48,351 nucleotides of DNA from Nanobdellota archaeon (GCA_030647125.1 JAUSKC010000008.1:1-48351); one strand, 5' to 3'. Counted from the stretch's first letter, positions 1 through 8,593 are shown. Program-made: numbers and translations. The notes: a model not told the origin generated them from the letters alone.

Positions 1-211
1 ATCCTGTTGGAAGAGTATTAGTCGGACAACCAACATAACTTGCTCTTGCAGTGCCTTCTATTTCATTCACAGAATGCCCAAAAGAAGAAGGAAGCGCACC
101 AGCTTTTAAATCCGAAGTGTAAGCATTAACAGCTAATAATCCTAAAACAATAACTAATATTCCAAAGAGAACATAAAAATATTTTTTCTCTAAATTTACA
201 ACCACTTTCAT
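1..211 (-). CDS. Membrane-anchored or secreted protein, N-terminal part only
   Basis: The reverse strand opens with ATG at 211 and runs off the window edge, giving about 70 residues. The start reads MKVVVNLEKKYFYVLFGILV, followed by a hydrophobic stretch through about residue 28, so it is a signal anchor or uncleaved signal peptide with the rest outside the cell. A TATA-like TTTAAATA lies about 20 bases upstream of the ATG, which fits a leaderless transcript. I do not recognise the family; DPANN genomes carry many such one-pass surface proteins. It is divergent from the PKD protein at 312. Confidence 0.6.
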   Translation of the reverse strand, partial: MKVVVNLEKKYFYVLFGILVIVLGLLAVNAYTSDLKAGALPSSFGHSVNEIEGTARASYVGCPTNTLPTG

Positions 212-311
212 AAAATTTATAATTTTTATAAGTATTTAAATTTTGTCAAATATTAAGAAACGTTTATAAAATAAATTGCCGAAGAATAGATAAGATAAAA
301 GAGTGTGAAAA
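212..311. promoter_or_regulatory. Divergent promoter region
   Basis: This 100-base AT-rich gap separates two divergent genes. On the reverse strand a TTTAAATA box (about 227-236) sits just over 20 bases from the ATG at 211. On the forward strand a TTTATAAAATAAAT box (about 271-284) precedes the ATG at 312 by about 30 bases. Both fit archaeal TATA-box spacing with little or no leader. Transcription starts are inferred. Confidence 0.5.
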
Positions 312-2951
312 ATGAAAGGAATTTTCCTTATTGTGATAATTGTTTTTTTAATTAGCTTTGCGTCTGCCAGCTTTCAAGTTGGAACGCCCTCAAATGCGTT
401 GGATTCAAGCTACGGGCCTGGCGGATTTTTGAAGGGTTGGATAAACTTAAGTTTTACAAACCAATATGGCGACTCAATCTTTTCAGATAATTCTGGAAAT
501 AAAATAAATTTGATTAATTTGTTAAAATTAAATTCAGACGCTGAATATAACTGTATTCCAGAAGGATGTGAATCCAACTATGTTGGAAGTAATGCGGGAA
601 CGACAAAAACATTCATACTTAAAAGCAAGAATTCAATTTTAAAGGGCTTTGTTTTCAACGGGCAAATCAATTCTGTTGACTCATTGAATATGAGCTTGAC
701 AAGCAACGCGCCAACTTCGTGCTTCAACCAACTTGAAATTGATTTCTTCGAGGACGGAAGTGTTGATTTTGGAAATGACAAAGCAACCGATAGTGTTTGC
801 TCTTTCCTTCAAAGTTATGGATGTTTTGATTTAAGCAAACCAGCGGACGAGTTTTTTATTGACTCACAACCATATTGTCAAAGAGTCACGCTTTCAAAAT
901 CTCCGGGCTTTAGATTCGGAGCGTGGGCTAAAAAAGAAAGTGGAAACATGAACTTGTCAATCTCTTTGTACAGTTCAAGTGGAGAAGACATTGAAAAAAA
1001 TTGTCGTCTCCCTGATGCATCAACTTCTGGGGGAGAATTAACTTGTGATATAAATTTCCTTTTAACAGAACAGGAAGAATTCTATGTCTGCCTAAGCGGA
1101 ATTGGTGATGGGGTGTATAAAACAAGAGGATATTCCGACGCTAACGGGTGCGGATTCCACAGCATACCAAAGATTTCTGAAAAGGCGGCCTTCCAAATTT
1201 ATGCGCAAGGAAAAAGATTCAACACGCCAGGGCAGATTGATATAAGCAACAAATTTGCAGACGGAACGGATATAAATTACCAAATACAAAACTACCTTCA
1301 GCAAAAATACGGAACAGATATTGATTGCCCTTCCGGTGGATGTGTTGTCCCAATAAAAATATCTTCAGAGCAGGATCAATCAATTACACTTGCAAATTTA
1401 TTATCACAATATACAAGCATAGGGCCAACGGCGGACAACAAATTTTATGACGCGCAAAAAACTGCCCCATTAATAACTTCTGGCTTTGAAAAAATATTCT
1501 TGGATGATGCGAATTTCTCGGTTCCTTCTGAATATGGAAATAAAAGTTTAGTCCTAAACTTCAATGGAACGGATATCGTACAAAAAGATATTGCAATTGA
1601 AGTTGTTCCGGTAATTAATTTCTTAAGCCCGTTGACAACTGCCTCTGCAGTCCCGACGACATTTACAGTAAATGTAGACAATGCATCGGCAATCGCTAAT
1701 TATGTATGGGATTTTGGAGAGGGAGCAACATTGACAACAACAAAAAATCTTGCTGAATACACCTACAATAATTCAGGAACTTATGAAATTAAGATTACTA
1801 CAACCGATTCTGAAGGCCGAACGTCTTCAGGAAAATTCAGCGTTGCTGTCGGATCACCAAAAGATTTTATAAATCAAACTCTAGAAACAGATGTGAAAAA
1901 TTTAAATAATATAAAACAGAAATTAAATGGATTGTCTCAATTTTACCGAGAACAAATAGAAGAAGTAATTAACACCCAAGAATTAAACAGCCAAATTGTT
2001 CAGATTCAAAAGGACTATGCAAGCGCCGCGAGCGAAGAGGATTATAAAGAAATTGTAACCGAACTTCTTAAGTTGAGAATTCCAGATTCCATAATTGAAA
2101 GCAAAAAAGCACAAGGAATAACTTATTATCCTTCAGCTGAAACTATAGATATTAGCGCACTTCAACAAATAGGGGGAGGAAGTTATGATATCGGCCAGGA
2201 AGATGATTACATAAACGCTATAATAAACTGGGAAAGTGAAAATATAAAAGTAGAAATAAATTTCACAGAATTTTCGGCCGGTTATGGAGAAGCAACGAGC
2301 CCCATAGTAAGGGCCTTTAACGTCGATATAAATGTAATAAACTCATTAAAATTCAATCCTTTAGTAATCTTAAGAAATTTACAAAATTTAAAATTCCAAG
2401 ATGAATATTTGCAAAGTAAATCTGAGAATTATGTTTATACCGACTTAACTGATGACTCATTAAATTTGGACTTTACAACTACAGAAGATGTTGACTTCGA
2501 AAATTTGCCTTTTTTTATTTCACCAGATTTAAGTAGAATATCAATAGAAACAAATAATGACAATACTCCACCAAAGGAGAACATTAACATATGGTTCTGG
2601 CTTGCACTGGGGGCTTTAATAATTGGCGCAGTCATAGCTTACTTGTTCATGAGCGCGTGGTACAAAAACGACTATGAAAATTATTTGTTTAAAAATAAAA
2701 GAAATCTTTACAATTTACTTTCTTACGTCCATAATTCAAAAAGAAACGGAATGAATGAGGCGCAGATTCATGAACGACTGAAAAAAGCAGGATGGAATTC
2801 GGAACAAATAACTTACGCACTCAATAAGCATTCAGGAAGAAGGAACGAATTGCCTTTTGGAAATTTATTCAGTGGATTTTTCAAGAACAAAAATGAGCCG
2901 CCCAGAGGAGTTAATCCTGGAGTCAATCCTTTTTTAAACAGAAGAAGGTAA
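312..2951 (+). CDS. Large PKD-domain surface protein with C-terminal membrane anchor
   Basis: 879 residues. A signal peptide (residues 1-20, ending ASAS) is followed by a long extracellular region rich in Asn, Ser and Gly with scattered cysteines. A PKD-like beta-sandwich is visible near residues 440-520 (NYVWDFGEG, then YTYNNSGTYEIKITTTDSEG). A coiled helical stretch follows (about 525-620). One membrane helix lies near residues 757-782, and a basic cytoplasmic tail of about 95 residues contains a short helical module (EAQIHERLKKAGWNSEQI) reminiscent of a UBA or SHOCT-like segment. PKD domains commonly mediate protein or glycan binding on archaeal surfaces, so a cell-surface or adhesion role is inferred. 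It ends about 60 bases before the GTPase gene. Confidence 0.75.
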   Translation: MKGIFLIVIIVFLISFASASFQVGTPSNALDSSYGPGGFLKGWINLSFTNQYGDSIFSDNSGNKINLINLLKLNSDAEYNCIPEGCESNYVGSNAGTTKTFILKSKNSILKGFVFNGQINSVDSLNMSLTSNAPTSCFNQLEIDFFEDGSVDFGNDKATDSVCSFLQSYGCFDLSKPADEFFIDSQPYCQRVTLSKSPGFRFGAWAKKESGNMNLSISLYSSSGEDIEKNCRLPDASTSGGELTCDINFLLTEQEEFYVCLSGIGDGVYKTRGYSDANGCGFHSIPKISEKAAFQIYAQGKRFNTPGQIDISNKFADGTDINYQIQNYLQQKYGTDIDCPSGGCVVPIKISSEQDQSITLANLLSQYTSIGPTADNKFYDAQKTAPLITSGFEKIFLDDANFSVPSEYGNKSLVLNFNGTDIVQKDIAIEVVPVINFLSPLTTASAVPTTFTVNVDNASAIANYVWDFGEGATLTTTKNLAEYTYNNSGTYEIKITTTDSEGRTSSGKFSVAVGSPKDFINQTLETDVKNLNNIKQKLNGLSQFYREQIEEVINTQELNSQIVQIQKDYASAASEEDYKEIVTELLKLRIPDSIIESKKAQGITYYPSAETIDISALQQIGGGSYDIGQEDDYINAIINWESENIKVEINFTEFSAGYGEATSPIVRAFNVDINVINSLKFNPLVILRNLQNLKFQDEYLQSKSENYVYTDLTDDSLNLDFTTTEDVDFENLPFFISPDLSRISIETNNDNTPPKENINIWFWLALGALIIGAVIAYLFMSAWYKNDYENYLFKNKRNLYNLLSYVHNSKRNGMNEAQIHERLKKAGWNSEQITYALNKHSGRRNELPFGNLFSGFFKNKNEPPRGVNPGVNPFLNRRR

Positions 2952-3009
2952 ATGTTGTTTGAAATTAAAGTACAAAAAGTTTAATAAATGTGTATAACAA
3001 AATAAAAAC

Positions 3010-3651
3010 ATGGTAATAAAAGTTGTGAAGAATTTCTTTTCCCGAATTTTCTCAGGAATGTTCCGGGGAAACAGAGAACTGAGGCTTGGATTTTACGGAC
3101 CGCCGAATGCCGGCAAAACAAGTTTGGCAAACAGGGTCTGCAAGGATTTTACAGGAGAAGAAATCGGCACGGTCTCAAAAATTCCACATGAAACAAGAAA
3201 TGTGCAATTCAAAGAAAAAGTTGAAATTGACTATAAAGGCAAAAAACTGATGTTTAAGATGATTGACACCCCTGGAATTGCGACGAAGATTGATTATGAA
3301 GAATTTCTTAAATACAAAGTAAAGAAAAAAGATGCTAAAAAAAGAGCAAAGGAAGCAACTCAAGGAGTTATTGAAGCAATAAAATGGCTTGATGATATGG
3401 ATATGGTAGTCATTGTTCTTGATGCTACTGAAAACCCTTACAATCAAGTTAACATAACAATTATTGGAAATTTAGTTGCACGTAAAATCCCAATTTTAAT
3501 TGTGGCAAACAAGGCGGATTTGGGAAAAGCAGATGTGAAAAAGATTGAGTCAGCATTTCCTGAGTATGATGTGGTTGGAATTTCGGCTAAGACAGGAAAG
3601 AATATGGAAGAATTTTACGAATCAGTTTTTAAGATAAGTAAAAAGATTTAA
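3010..3651 (+). CDS. arvA: Era-like small GTPase of the archaeal vesicle cluster (ArvA/OapA type)
   Basis: 213-residue P-loop GTPase. G1 is GPPNAGKTS (residues 30-38), G3 is DTPG (86-89), G4 is NKAD (167-170) and G5 is SAKTG (192-196). An N-terminal basic, amphipathic stretch (MVIKVVKNFFSRIFSGMF) could associate with membrane. In many archaea this GTPase is encoded with DUF2073 and a DUF2072 zinc-ribbon protein, as here. In haloarchaea the set (OapA/B/C, renamed ArvA/B/C) is linked to extracellular vesicle formation. The family call is from sequence and neighbours; the vesicle role is transferred from haloarchaea. Confidence 0.82.
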   Translation: MVIKVVKNFFSRIFSGMFRGNRELRLGFYGPPNAGKTSLANRVCKDFTGEEIGTVSKIPHETRNVQFKEKVEIDYKGKKLMFKMIDTPGIATKIDYEEFLKYKVKKKDAKKRAKEATQGVIEAIKWLDDMDMVVIVLDATENPYNQVNITIIGNLVARKIPILIVANKADLGKADVKKIESAFPEYDVVGISAKTGKNMEEFYESVFKISKKI

Positions 3652-3697
3652 GTGAAATTTAAAAAGCAAAAAAACTAAATAAGATAACAAGATCAAA

Positions 3698-4111
3698 ATG
3701 AGTCAAAAAAGCAAGGTGAAACATTTAGGGAAATTAAAGGGATTTTCAATTCAATTTCTTCCTTTTTCCGAAATAAAGGACTTGGACAGCGATGAGAGAA
3801 TAAAGAAAATATTGAATATAGTTCTTGGAAATAACATTTTAATTCAGCAAGGAAAATTAAAGGCAGAGGAAGAAGCGCGCCTAATTGGGGATACTATGGC
3901 AATGATTGACCATATAAAGGGATTTCAAGGAGTTGAGCTTGCAGTTATAGACAACGGTGGAAACGACGGGATTTGGGGCAAATTCAAGAAAAATATTGCC
4001 AACACAATCATAGGTGGGAATTTAGGGGCGATAACAATAATAGGGCCTGCAACTATTGTCAAGGAGATTAAACGAAACCCAAAAAAGATAGAACTTCTGT
4101 TGAATAGGTGA
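3698..4111 (+). CDS. arvB: DUF2073 protein (ArvB/OapB family)
   Basis: 137 residues, soluble, with no membrane helix. The conserved middle and C-terminal part (GNNILIQQGKL, GDTMAMID, GFQGVELAVID, then a glycine-rich IIGGNLGAITIIGPA) is characteristic of DUF2073 proteins next to archaeal Era-like GTPases. It lies 46 bases downstream of the GTPase, in line with one transcript. The biochemical role is unknown; in haloarchaea the family is part of the vesicle-formation operon. The stop codon directly abuts the stop of the convergent gene at 4112 with no spacer. Confidence 0.78.
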   Translation: MSQKSKVKHLGKLKGFSIQFLPFSEIKDLDSDERIKKILNIVLGNNILIQQGKLKAEEEARLIGDTMAMIDHIKGFQGVELAVIDNGGNDGIWGKFKKNIANTIIGGNLGAITIIGPATIVKEIKRNPKKIELLLNR

Positions 4112-4537
4112 TTAACCTACAAAAAAAGATTTTATTACTTGAAATATCACATAAATTAAAATAATTGCCACTATAATCTTTATTATATCCAAAAGATTTA
4201 TTTGTGCTCTCTTGCCACCTTTTTTATTTTCTAGTAAACTTATCCTCATCTTCAAATCAGACAATTCTTTTAAGTAATTAAACTTTTCTGTAAAAAGATT
4301 ATACATTTTTGTAAGATTATCATTTAGAATAATAATTGACTTTTCATTATTATTTATTTTATTTATATAAAATAACACAACAGCAAATAATAGAGATATA
4401 CTTAAAAAAGTCGATATTAGTATTCTCTGTTGTGGGACAATTATTGCTAATTCAAATAATATTAAAGATACAATTGAAAAGAAAATTGTCCAAAAATCGA
4501 GTTTCCATTTATTATCCCCTATAGGTTGTAAATCCAT
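4112..4537 (-). CDS. Orphan membrane protein inserted between arvB and arvC
   Basis: 141 residues on the opposite strand to the cluster it interrupts. Two adjacent N-terminal membrane helices (about residues 14-34 and 38-58) are followed by a charged helical region (residues 60-108, likely coiled coil). A third hydrophobic helix closes the C terminus (LLDIIKIIVAIILIYVIFQV, about 115-135). I do not recognise the family. Its 3' end abuts arvB without any spacer. A gene pointing against an otherwise co-directional conserved trio suggests a later insertion. Confidence 0.6.
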   Translation of the reverse strand: MDLQPIGDNKWKLDFWTIFFSIVSLILFELAIIVPQQRILISTFLSISLLFAVVLFYINKINNNEKSIIILNDNLTKMYNLFTEKFNYLKELSDLKMRISLLENKKGGKRAQINLLDIIKIIVAIILIYVIFQVIKSFFVG

Positions 4538-4617
4538 TGTAATTTTAATTTTTAAGGATTTTTAATAATTATTGTTATCAAACAAACATTTATTAAATAT
4601 TAAGGGTTGAGTTAATT

Positions 4618-5049
4618 ATGCCTCATCAATGCGTTCATTGTTCTAAGATTATACCTATGGGAAGCTCAGAGCTACTTGAAGGTTGCAAAGGTTGTGGGGG
4701 CCGGTTCTTTTTTTACATAAAAGACGAGCAAATGCAAAGAATTCTTGCTAAAAGAGAAAATGAAGAAATTGAAGATATAATAGGAATACCTAATGAAGAA
4801 AAAAAACAGGTTGAGAAAGACATACGTGAAATCGCTGGAATTGAAGACGAAAATGCGCCGGTAATTCTTGATTTAGAAAGCGTTAAAGTAATAGGACAAG
4901 GAAAATTCGAAATTGACCTTGTAAACTTATTTAGAAAAGACAGACCTTTAATTTATAAAATGGAAGAAGGAAAATACATTATTGATTTATCTACTACATT
5001 AAAAAATTTGGACAAAAATAATGACAGAACTAAAGTTCAGCACAAATAA
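4618..5049 (+). CDS. arvC: DUF2072 zinc-ribbon protein (ArvC/OapC family)
   Basis: 143 residues. The N terminus is a zinc ribbon with two Cys pairs (C5/C8 in CVHC and C23/C26 in CKGC) followed by GGRFFFYIK. A middle acidic helical region leads to the typical C-terminal beta segment (VKVIGQGKFEIDLVNLF ... YKMEEGKYIIDL). This matches the archaeal DUF2072 family that accompanies the Era-like GTPase and DUF2073. The last eight or so residues (DRTKVQHK) are encoded by the repeated intercistronic cassette that starts at 5021, so the C terminus looks extended by read-in rather than ancestral. Confidence 0.8.
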   Translation: MPHQCVHCSKIIPMGSSELLEGCKGCGGRFFFYIKDEQMQRILAKRENEEIEDIIGIPNEEKKQVEKDIREIAGIEDENAPVILDLESVKVIGQGKFEIDLVNLFRKDRPLIYKMEEGKYIIDLSTTLKNLDKNNDRTKVQHK

Positions 5050-5071
5050 AAATTCAGAAGAATTTTCATAA
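5021..5071 (+). CDS. Small reading frame of a repeated intercistronic cassette, copy 1 (16 aa)
   Basis: ATG at 5021 opens a 16-codon frame, MTELKFSTNKNSEEFS, whose TAA stop (5069-5071) overlaps the ATG of the CCA enzyme as TAATG. It overlaps the end of arvC in another frame. The DNA is repeated at 24269 and 47972, including the 19-base core TTCAGCACAAATAAAAATT. AAAATTC and GAATTTT form a short hairpin just before the start codon. Whether the peptide or the DNA/RNA element is selected is open. Confidence 0.45.
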   Translation: MTELKFSTNKNSEEFS

Positions 5072-6348
5072 TGAAAAAAATAAATGAAATATTTGAGGAC
5101 GTAATCGGGAAAAGTAAAATTCCAGAAACTGAAAAGAAATTTATCAAGCAAGAGCTTAAGAATTTTGGGGATAAATTAAACAAAAGCATTATATCAAAAA
5201 AGATAAAGGCAGAGGTTTTTTTTGGAGGAAGCTTTGTGCGCGACACAATGACAAAGCGCGAACAATATGATGCAGATGTTTTTGTAAGATTTGACAAGCA
5301 ATACAAAAAAGAAAATTTAACAGAGATGCTTGAAAAGATCCTAAAACCAAATCCAAATTTAAAACTTGTTCACGGCTCGCGCGATTATTTTAAATTAAAA
5401 GTTTCAGAAAACTTTGAGATTGAAATTATTCCTGTCTTGAAAATAAGAAAACCTGAAGAGGCAGATAATATCACGGACCTTTCATATTTTCATGTCAATT
5501 ACATAAAGAAAAAAATGAGCGAGAAGATAAAGAGGGAAGTGATAATTGCAAAGGTTTTTTGCCAGGCAAATCACGTTTACGGGGCTGAATCATACATTCA
5601 AGGTTTTTCTGGTTACGCACTTGAGTTGCTTATGATCAAATACAAAAGTTTTCTGAATTTCCTGAAGGAAGTTAATAAAATAAAAAATAACGACAAACTA
5701 ATTGTAGATATTGAAAAACACTATAAGAATAAAAATCAAATCATGATGGACTTAAATGAATCAAAACTTGGCTCCCCTATAATTCTTGTTGACCCAACTT
5801 ACAAGCAAAGAAACGCCCTGGCTGCTTTGTCTTTGGAGACATTTAATAAATTTAAAGAAGAAGCACGAAAATTCTTGAAAGTTCCGTCTGTAGAATTCTT
5901 CACGGAAAGAAAAGTTGATATTGAAAAAATAAAAGAAGATGCAAAAAAGAAAAAAGAGGACTTTATTTTAATAGAAATATGGACTGACAAGCAAGAAGGG
6001 GATATTGCAGGAAGCAAACTTCTGAAATTTTACAGACATTTATTAACAGAGATTGAAAGATTTTTTGACATTAAAAATAAAGGATTTAATTATAACGGAA
6101 AACACGCGGCGCGGTTTTTTTATGCGGCGCAGAAAAAGAAGGAAATTGTTGTTAATGGTCCGGCTACAAGCGACAAGAAAAATGTAAAGGAATTTCAAAA
6201 ACACCACAAAGTAACGTACACTAAAAAAGGAAGATTTTATGCGAAAGAAATTGTGGAACTTAATCTAAAAAGATTTATAGATAAATGGAAAAAGAAAAAC
6301 GCAAATAAAGTCAAAGGAATGTATATCACAGAAATTAAGGTTTTGTAA
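5071..6348 (+). CDS. cca: CCA-adding tRNA nucleotidyltransferase (archaeal class I)
   Basis: 425 residues. It adds the 3'-terminal CCA to tRNAs, which is needed here because neither tRNA in the window encodes CCA. The nucleotidyltransferase signature is clear: GGSFVRDT (residues 52-59) then DADVFVRFD with the metal-binding aspartates D67 and D69. Downstream come the archaeal central domain and tail (HAARFFYAAQ, then KGRFYAKEI). Length is close to the usual archaeal 430-460. Its start overlaps the stop of the 16-codon frame (TAATG), so translation is probably coupled. Confidence 0.93.
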   Translation: MKKINEIFEDVIGKSKIPETEKKFIKQELKNFGDKLNKSIISKKIKAEVFFGGSFVRDTMTKREQYDADVFVRFDKQYKKENLTEMLEKILKPNPNLKLVHGSRDYFKLKVSENFEIEIIPVLKIRKPEEADNITDLSYFHVNYIKKKMSEKIKREVIIAKVFCQANHVYGAESYIQGFSGYALELLMIKYKSFLNFLKEVNKIKNNDKLIVDIEKHYKNKNQIMMDLNESKLGSPIILVDPTYKQRNALAALSLETFNKFKEEARKFLKVPSVEFFTERKVDIEKIKEDAKKKKEDFILIEIWTDKQEGDIAGSKLLKFYRHLLTEIERFFDIKNKGFNYNGKHAARFFYAAQKKKEIVVNGPATSDKKNVKEFQKHHKVTYTKKGRFYAKEIVELNLKRFIDKWKKKNANKVKGMYITEIKVL

Positions 6349-6631
6349 TTGTTGCAGTTGAATTTCCCGGAGTTATACAAAATAAGTTTTGATATCTAGT
6401 CATTATATGGGGCGCAAATATTTCGTATTCTATAACGTGGCCGTTATCTAAACTGGTTAGACGGGGAAAGAGTTTTCCATCTTCTTCAATATATCCTTGA
6501 AACTGCATAACTTTTGTGTCAATAAATTTACCATTATCAAGGGCAATAACAACATCTTTCCCTTTTTTTGTTTCAAGAAAATCAACATAATCAGATATTC
6601 TACGAGCTTGTGATGTTTTTTCTAAAGGCAT
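6335..6631 (-). CDS. Small hypothetical protein, last gene of the TrmB operon
   Basis: About 98 residues starting MPLEKTSQARRISDYVDFLE. I chose the ATG at 6631 because it follows the upstream stop as TAAAATG, the junction used throughout this operon; an in-frame ATG at 6640 is possible. The protein is soluble and rich in beta-prone segments (GKDVVIALDNGKFIDTKVMQ, EYEIFAP), which could form a small beta-barrel. No family recognised. Its 3' end overlaps the end of the convergent cca gene by 14 bases. Confidence 0.6.
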   Translation of the reverse strand: MPLEKTSQARRISDYVDFLETKKGKDVVIALDNGKFIDTKVMQFQGYIEEDGKLFPRLTSLDNGHVIEYEIFAPHIMTRYQNLFCITPGNSTATITKP

Positions 6632-6632
6632 T

Positions 6633-6902
6633 TTAATCATACTCCTTTGTTTGATCTTTAATTGCTTGTGCGCGTAAAAGAAAATAAACTGTAACTCCAG
6701 ATATCATATCTGATCGGCTTTGGGTTATTTCTCTTAAAATTTCGTACAAAATAAGATTTTCTTTCTTCATCTTATTTAGATATGTTTGATAATTATCTTC
6801 GTTTGGCCTAGATGACATTCCTTTTCCAGCTTCAATAAGAGTTAGTAATTCAACAATAGGCAAAGGACAATCGTTTGCTTTATCACTTAAATTACGAGCC
6901 AT
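6633..6902 (-). CDS. Small hypothetical helical protein in the TrmB operon
   Basis: 89 residues starting MARNLSDKANDCPLPIVELL. The ATG at 6902 follows the TrmB stop as TAAAATG, which fixes the start and implies coupled translation. The protein is predicted all-helical and soluble, with no cysteine pair or membrane helix. Family unknown. The tight junction on both sides says it is co-expressed with the regulator and the downstream small protein. Confidence 0.62.
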   Translation of the reverse strand: MARNLSDKANDCPLPIVELLTLIEAGKGMSSRPNEDNYQTYLNKMKKENLILYEILREITQSRSDMISGVTVYFLLRAQAIKDQTKEYD

Positions 6903-6903
6903 T

Positions 6904-7683
6904 TTACTTTGCTCCGGTAGCCTTATCAAACAAAGAAGCAAAAGCTTGCGAAAAGAATTCTGAATTTAACCAAACAGCTATGTCTTCTTCAGCGTCGACT
7001 TTTGTCACATAAAATAAAATTTCTTTTCGGTCAATTATGAAGAATTTTGCTTCTATAGAAATGTGGAAAAACTTTACTTCGAATTTCTTGCTTAACTCCT
7101 TTACTTCGTTTTCATTTCCTGAAAGAGCAACACGAAGCTTTATGTTGTTGTTTTTCAAAAGATTAAATGTTTGAGTAAATAATTTTGACTTGTTCTTTAA
7201 CTCATCAGCAGAAGTGCAAATTATTACTTCTTTATGCGCGTCCTGAATTATTTCCCTTAATTGATTTGAAATGTTTGATTTTCCTTTTAATGAAGCCGAG
7301 ATGTCCTCTCTTTTTACAGGATCAAGACCGCCATGATAAAGCTGTTCTAATTTTGCAAATTCGTCAGTGTCTTTTATCGTTGACAAACTTAAAATTTTAT
7401 CATCAGCGTCTTTCTTGACGTTGTTCTTCATTTTCTCAAGAATTGTTTTTGGCTTAACACCAAGGTATTTAACCGGCTTACCGATTTTCACTATTGCAAA
7501 TCCGCGCTTTTCCAAACTTTCAAGAACGTCATAAGTTCTTGAACGAGGAACGCCAGACAAATCAGCAACTTCTCCAGCAGATGCAATTCCTTTTGAAAGC
7601 AAAGCTAACCAAACCTTTGTTTCATAAACATTCAAATCAAAGTAATCCTTGATTTTTCCAATTAATTCAGATTTTTGCATCAT
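6904..7683 (-). CDS. TrmB-family transcriptional regulator
   Basis: About 260 residues from MMQKSELIGKIKDYF. The N terminus is a TrmB-type winged helix-turn-helix (NVYETKVWLALLSKGIASAGEVADLSGVPRSRTYDVLESLEKRGF, in two stretches, about residues 14-60) followed by GKPVKYLGVKP. The C-terminal part (IIQDAHKEVIICTSADEL ... AKFFIIDRKEILFYV) resembles the phospholipase D-like effector domain of TrmB regulators. Archaeal TrmB proteins usually sense sugars or redox state. The start follows the preceding stop as TAAAATG. It probably regulates its own operon, whose leader is structured. Confidence 0.8.
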   Translation of the reverse strand: MMQKSELIGKIKDYFDLNVYETKVWLALLSKGIASAGEVADLSGVPRSRTYDVLESLEKRGFAIVKIGKPVKYLGVKPKTILEKMKNNVKKDADDKILSLSTIKDTDEFAKLEQLYHGGLDPVKREDISASLKGKSNISNQLREIIQDAHKEVIICTSADELKNKSKLFTQTFNLLKNNNIKLRVALSGNENEVKELSKKFEVKFFHISIEAKFFIIDRKEILFYVTKVDAEEDIAVWLNSEFFSQAFASLFDKATGAK

Positions 7684-7684
7684 T

Positions 7685-7993
7685 TTATCTTTGAGCCCCC
7701 ATTGCATATTCTGGATTATAAAAATCAATCCTAGCTTGCTTTAATTTTGCTTCAGCATGTTCCCATTTTTGTTTTATACCTAAAGGACTTTGTTCTCCAA
7801 AAACTTTGTAAATACTTCTTAAACTTTCAGCCATTTGTTCCAATTCAGAAGTATTAGCTACCCATTCATCTAGAGTTGCTCCTAAAATTCTTTCTTCAAG
7901 CTCTGCTCCAAGTTTAACTAAACCTTTTACATATTCCCAATGAGGGTGATTAAAAATATATGTTCTTTCTTTCATTTTATTGCTGTTTATCAT
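7685..7993 (-). CDS. Small hypothetical protein in the TrmB operon
   Basis: About 102 residues from ATG at 7993 (MINSNKMKERTYIF); an alternative ATG at 7975 also follows AATAAA. Mostly helical and acidic, with no membrane helix (NHPHWEYVKGLVKLGAELEE, LGIKQKWEHAEAKLKQARID). Its stop and the TrmB start form TAAAATG, so it is almost certainly co-translated with TrmB. Family unknown. Confidence 0.58.
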   Translation of the reverse strand: MINSNKMKERTYIFNHPHWEYVKGLVKLGAELEERILGATLDEWVANTSELEQMAESLRSIYKVFGEQSPLGIKQKWEHAEAKLKQARIDFYNPEYAMGAQR

Positions 7994-8000
7994 TTTATTA

Positions 8001-8249
8001 TTAATTTTCTCCAAATATTAATTTAGCAGCTAATCCTGCAAAAGCAGGGCTTTTATTAGAAAGATAATCTATTCTCTCAATGAGTTCAAGTTGAACTTCA
8101 TTAAAAGCATTTTGCGGATAAAATTCATTTGATTTTCCAATTAATTTAAGGACTTTTCCTTTACTTTGTCTTAACCTATCTTCAGATAGTGCTAAATACC
8201 CTCTAAGTTTTATTTTATAATAATCTTCTGTTGGTCTTTCGCTTGTCAT
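8001..8249 (-). CDS. Small hypothetical protein in the TrmB operon
   Basis: 82 residues from ATG at 8249 (MTSERPTEDYYKIKLRGYLA). The start was chosen because it follows the upstream stop as TAAAATG. Helical, charged and soluble, with no recognised motif. Eight bases separate its stop from the next ATG. Function unknown; context is the six-gene TrmB operon. Confidence 0.6.
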   Translation of the reverse strand: MTSERPTEDYYKIKLRGYLALSEDRLRQSKGKVLKLIGKSNEFYPQNAFNEVQLELIERIDYLSNKSPAFAGLAAKLIFGEN

Positions 8250-8250
8250 T

Positions 8251-8589
8251 TTATTCTTTAACTCCTTTGTATCTGTCGATTGCAAGATTTACATTACCAA
8301 TGAATTGAACACTTGTAGATGTAAGTTCATCATTTTCATTTAAGCTTGCAGCCTCATGCATTAATAATTTTTCCCAGCTGTCAATCATTCCATTATGGTT
8401 TTCATCTGCCAATTGTAAAAGTTGATTAAGGCCTTTTGAATAAGATTCTTGGACTTTTGAGACATTTAATCTTGCTTTCTTTTTTATAGATAATAAGTCC
8501 AGATATTTATCAAATTGGTAAGCACCAAACAAAGTCATGCCTGCTAATGCAACAAATGCTAAATTATGTTTAATTTTTCTCGCGTTCAT
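8251..8589 (-). CDS. Membrane-anchored EF-hand protein, first gene of the TrmB operon
   Basis: 112 residues from ATG at 8589. A hydrophobic N-terminal segment (residues 9-25, LAFVALAGMTLFGAYQF) is a signal anchor. A canonical EF-hand calcium loop follows, DENHNGMIDSWE (D62-E73), with ligands at positions 1, 3, 5, 9 and 12 and the invariant glycine at 6. With a single anchor the EF-hand would lie outside the membrane. This could be a calcium-stabilised or calcium-sensing surface protein. It opens the operon that includes the TrmB regulator. Confidence 0.62.
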   Translation of the reverse strand: MNARKIKHNLAFVALAGMTLFGAYQFDKYLDLLSIKKKARLNVSKVQESYSKGLNQLLQLADENHNGMIDSWEKLLMHEAASLNENDELTSTSVQFIGNVNLAIDRYKGVKE

Positions 8590-8593
8590 TTTA

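Noticed and set aside
578-2635. Reverse-strand frames inside the PKD-protein gene
   Set aside because: Shadows of the forward coding frame; no start context or family resemblance.
4190-4215. Reverse-strand AGAGCACAAATAAATCT, similar to the cassette core GCACAAATAAAAATT
   Set aside because: Only about 11 consecutive bases match, it lies inside the coding region of the gene at 4112 and lacks ATGACAGAA and TTTTCATAATG.
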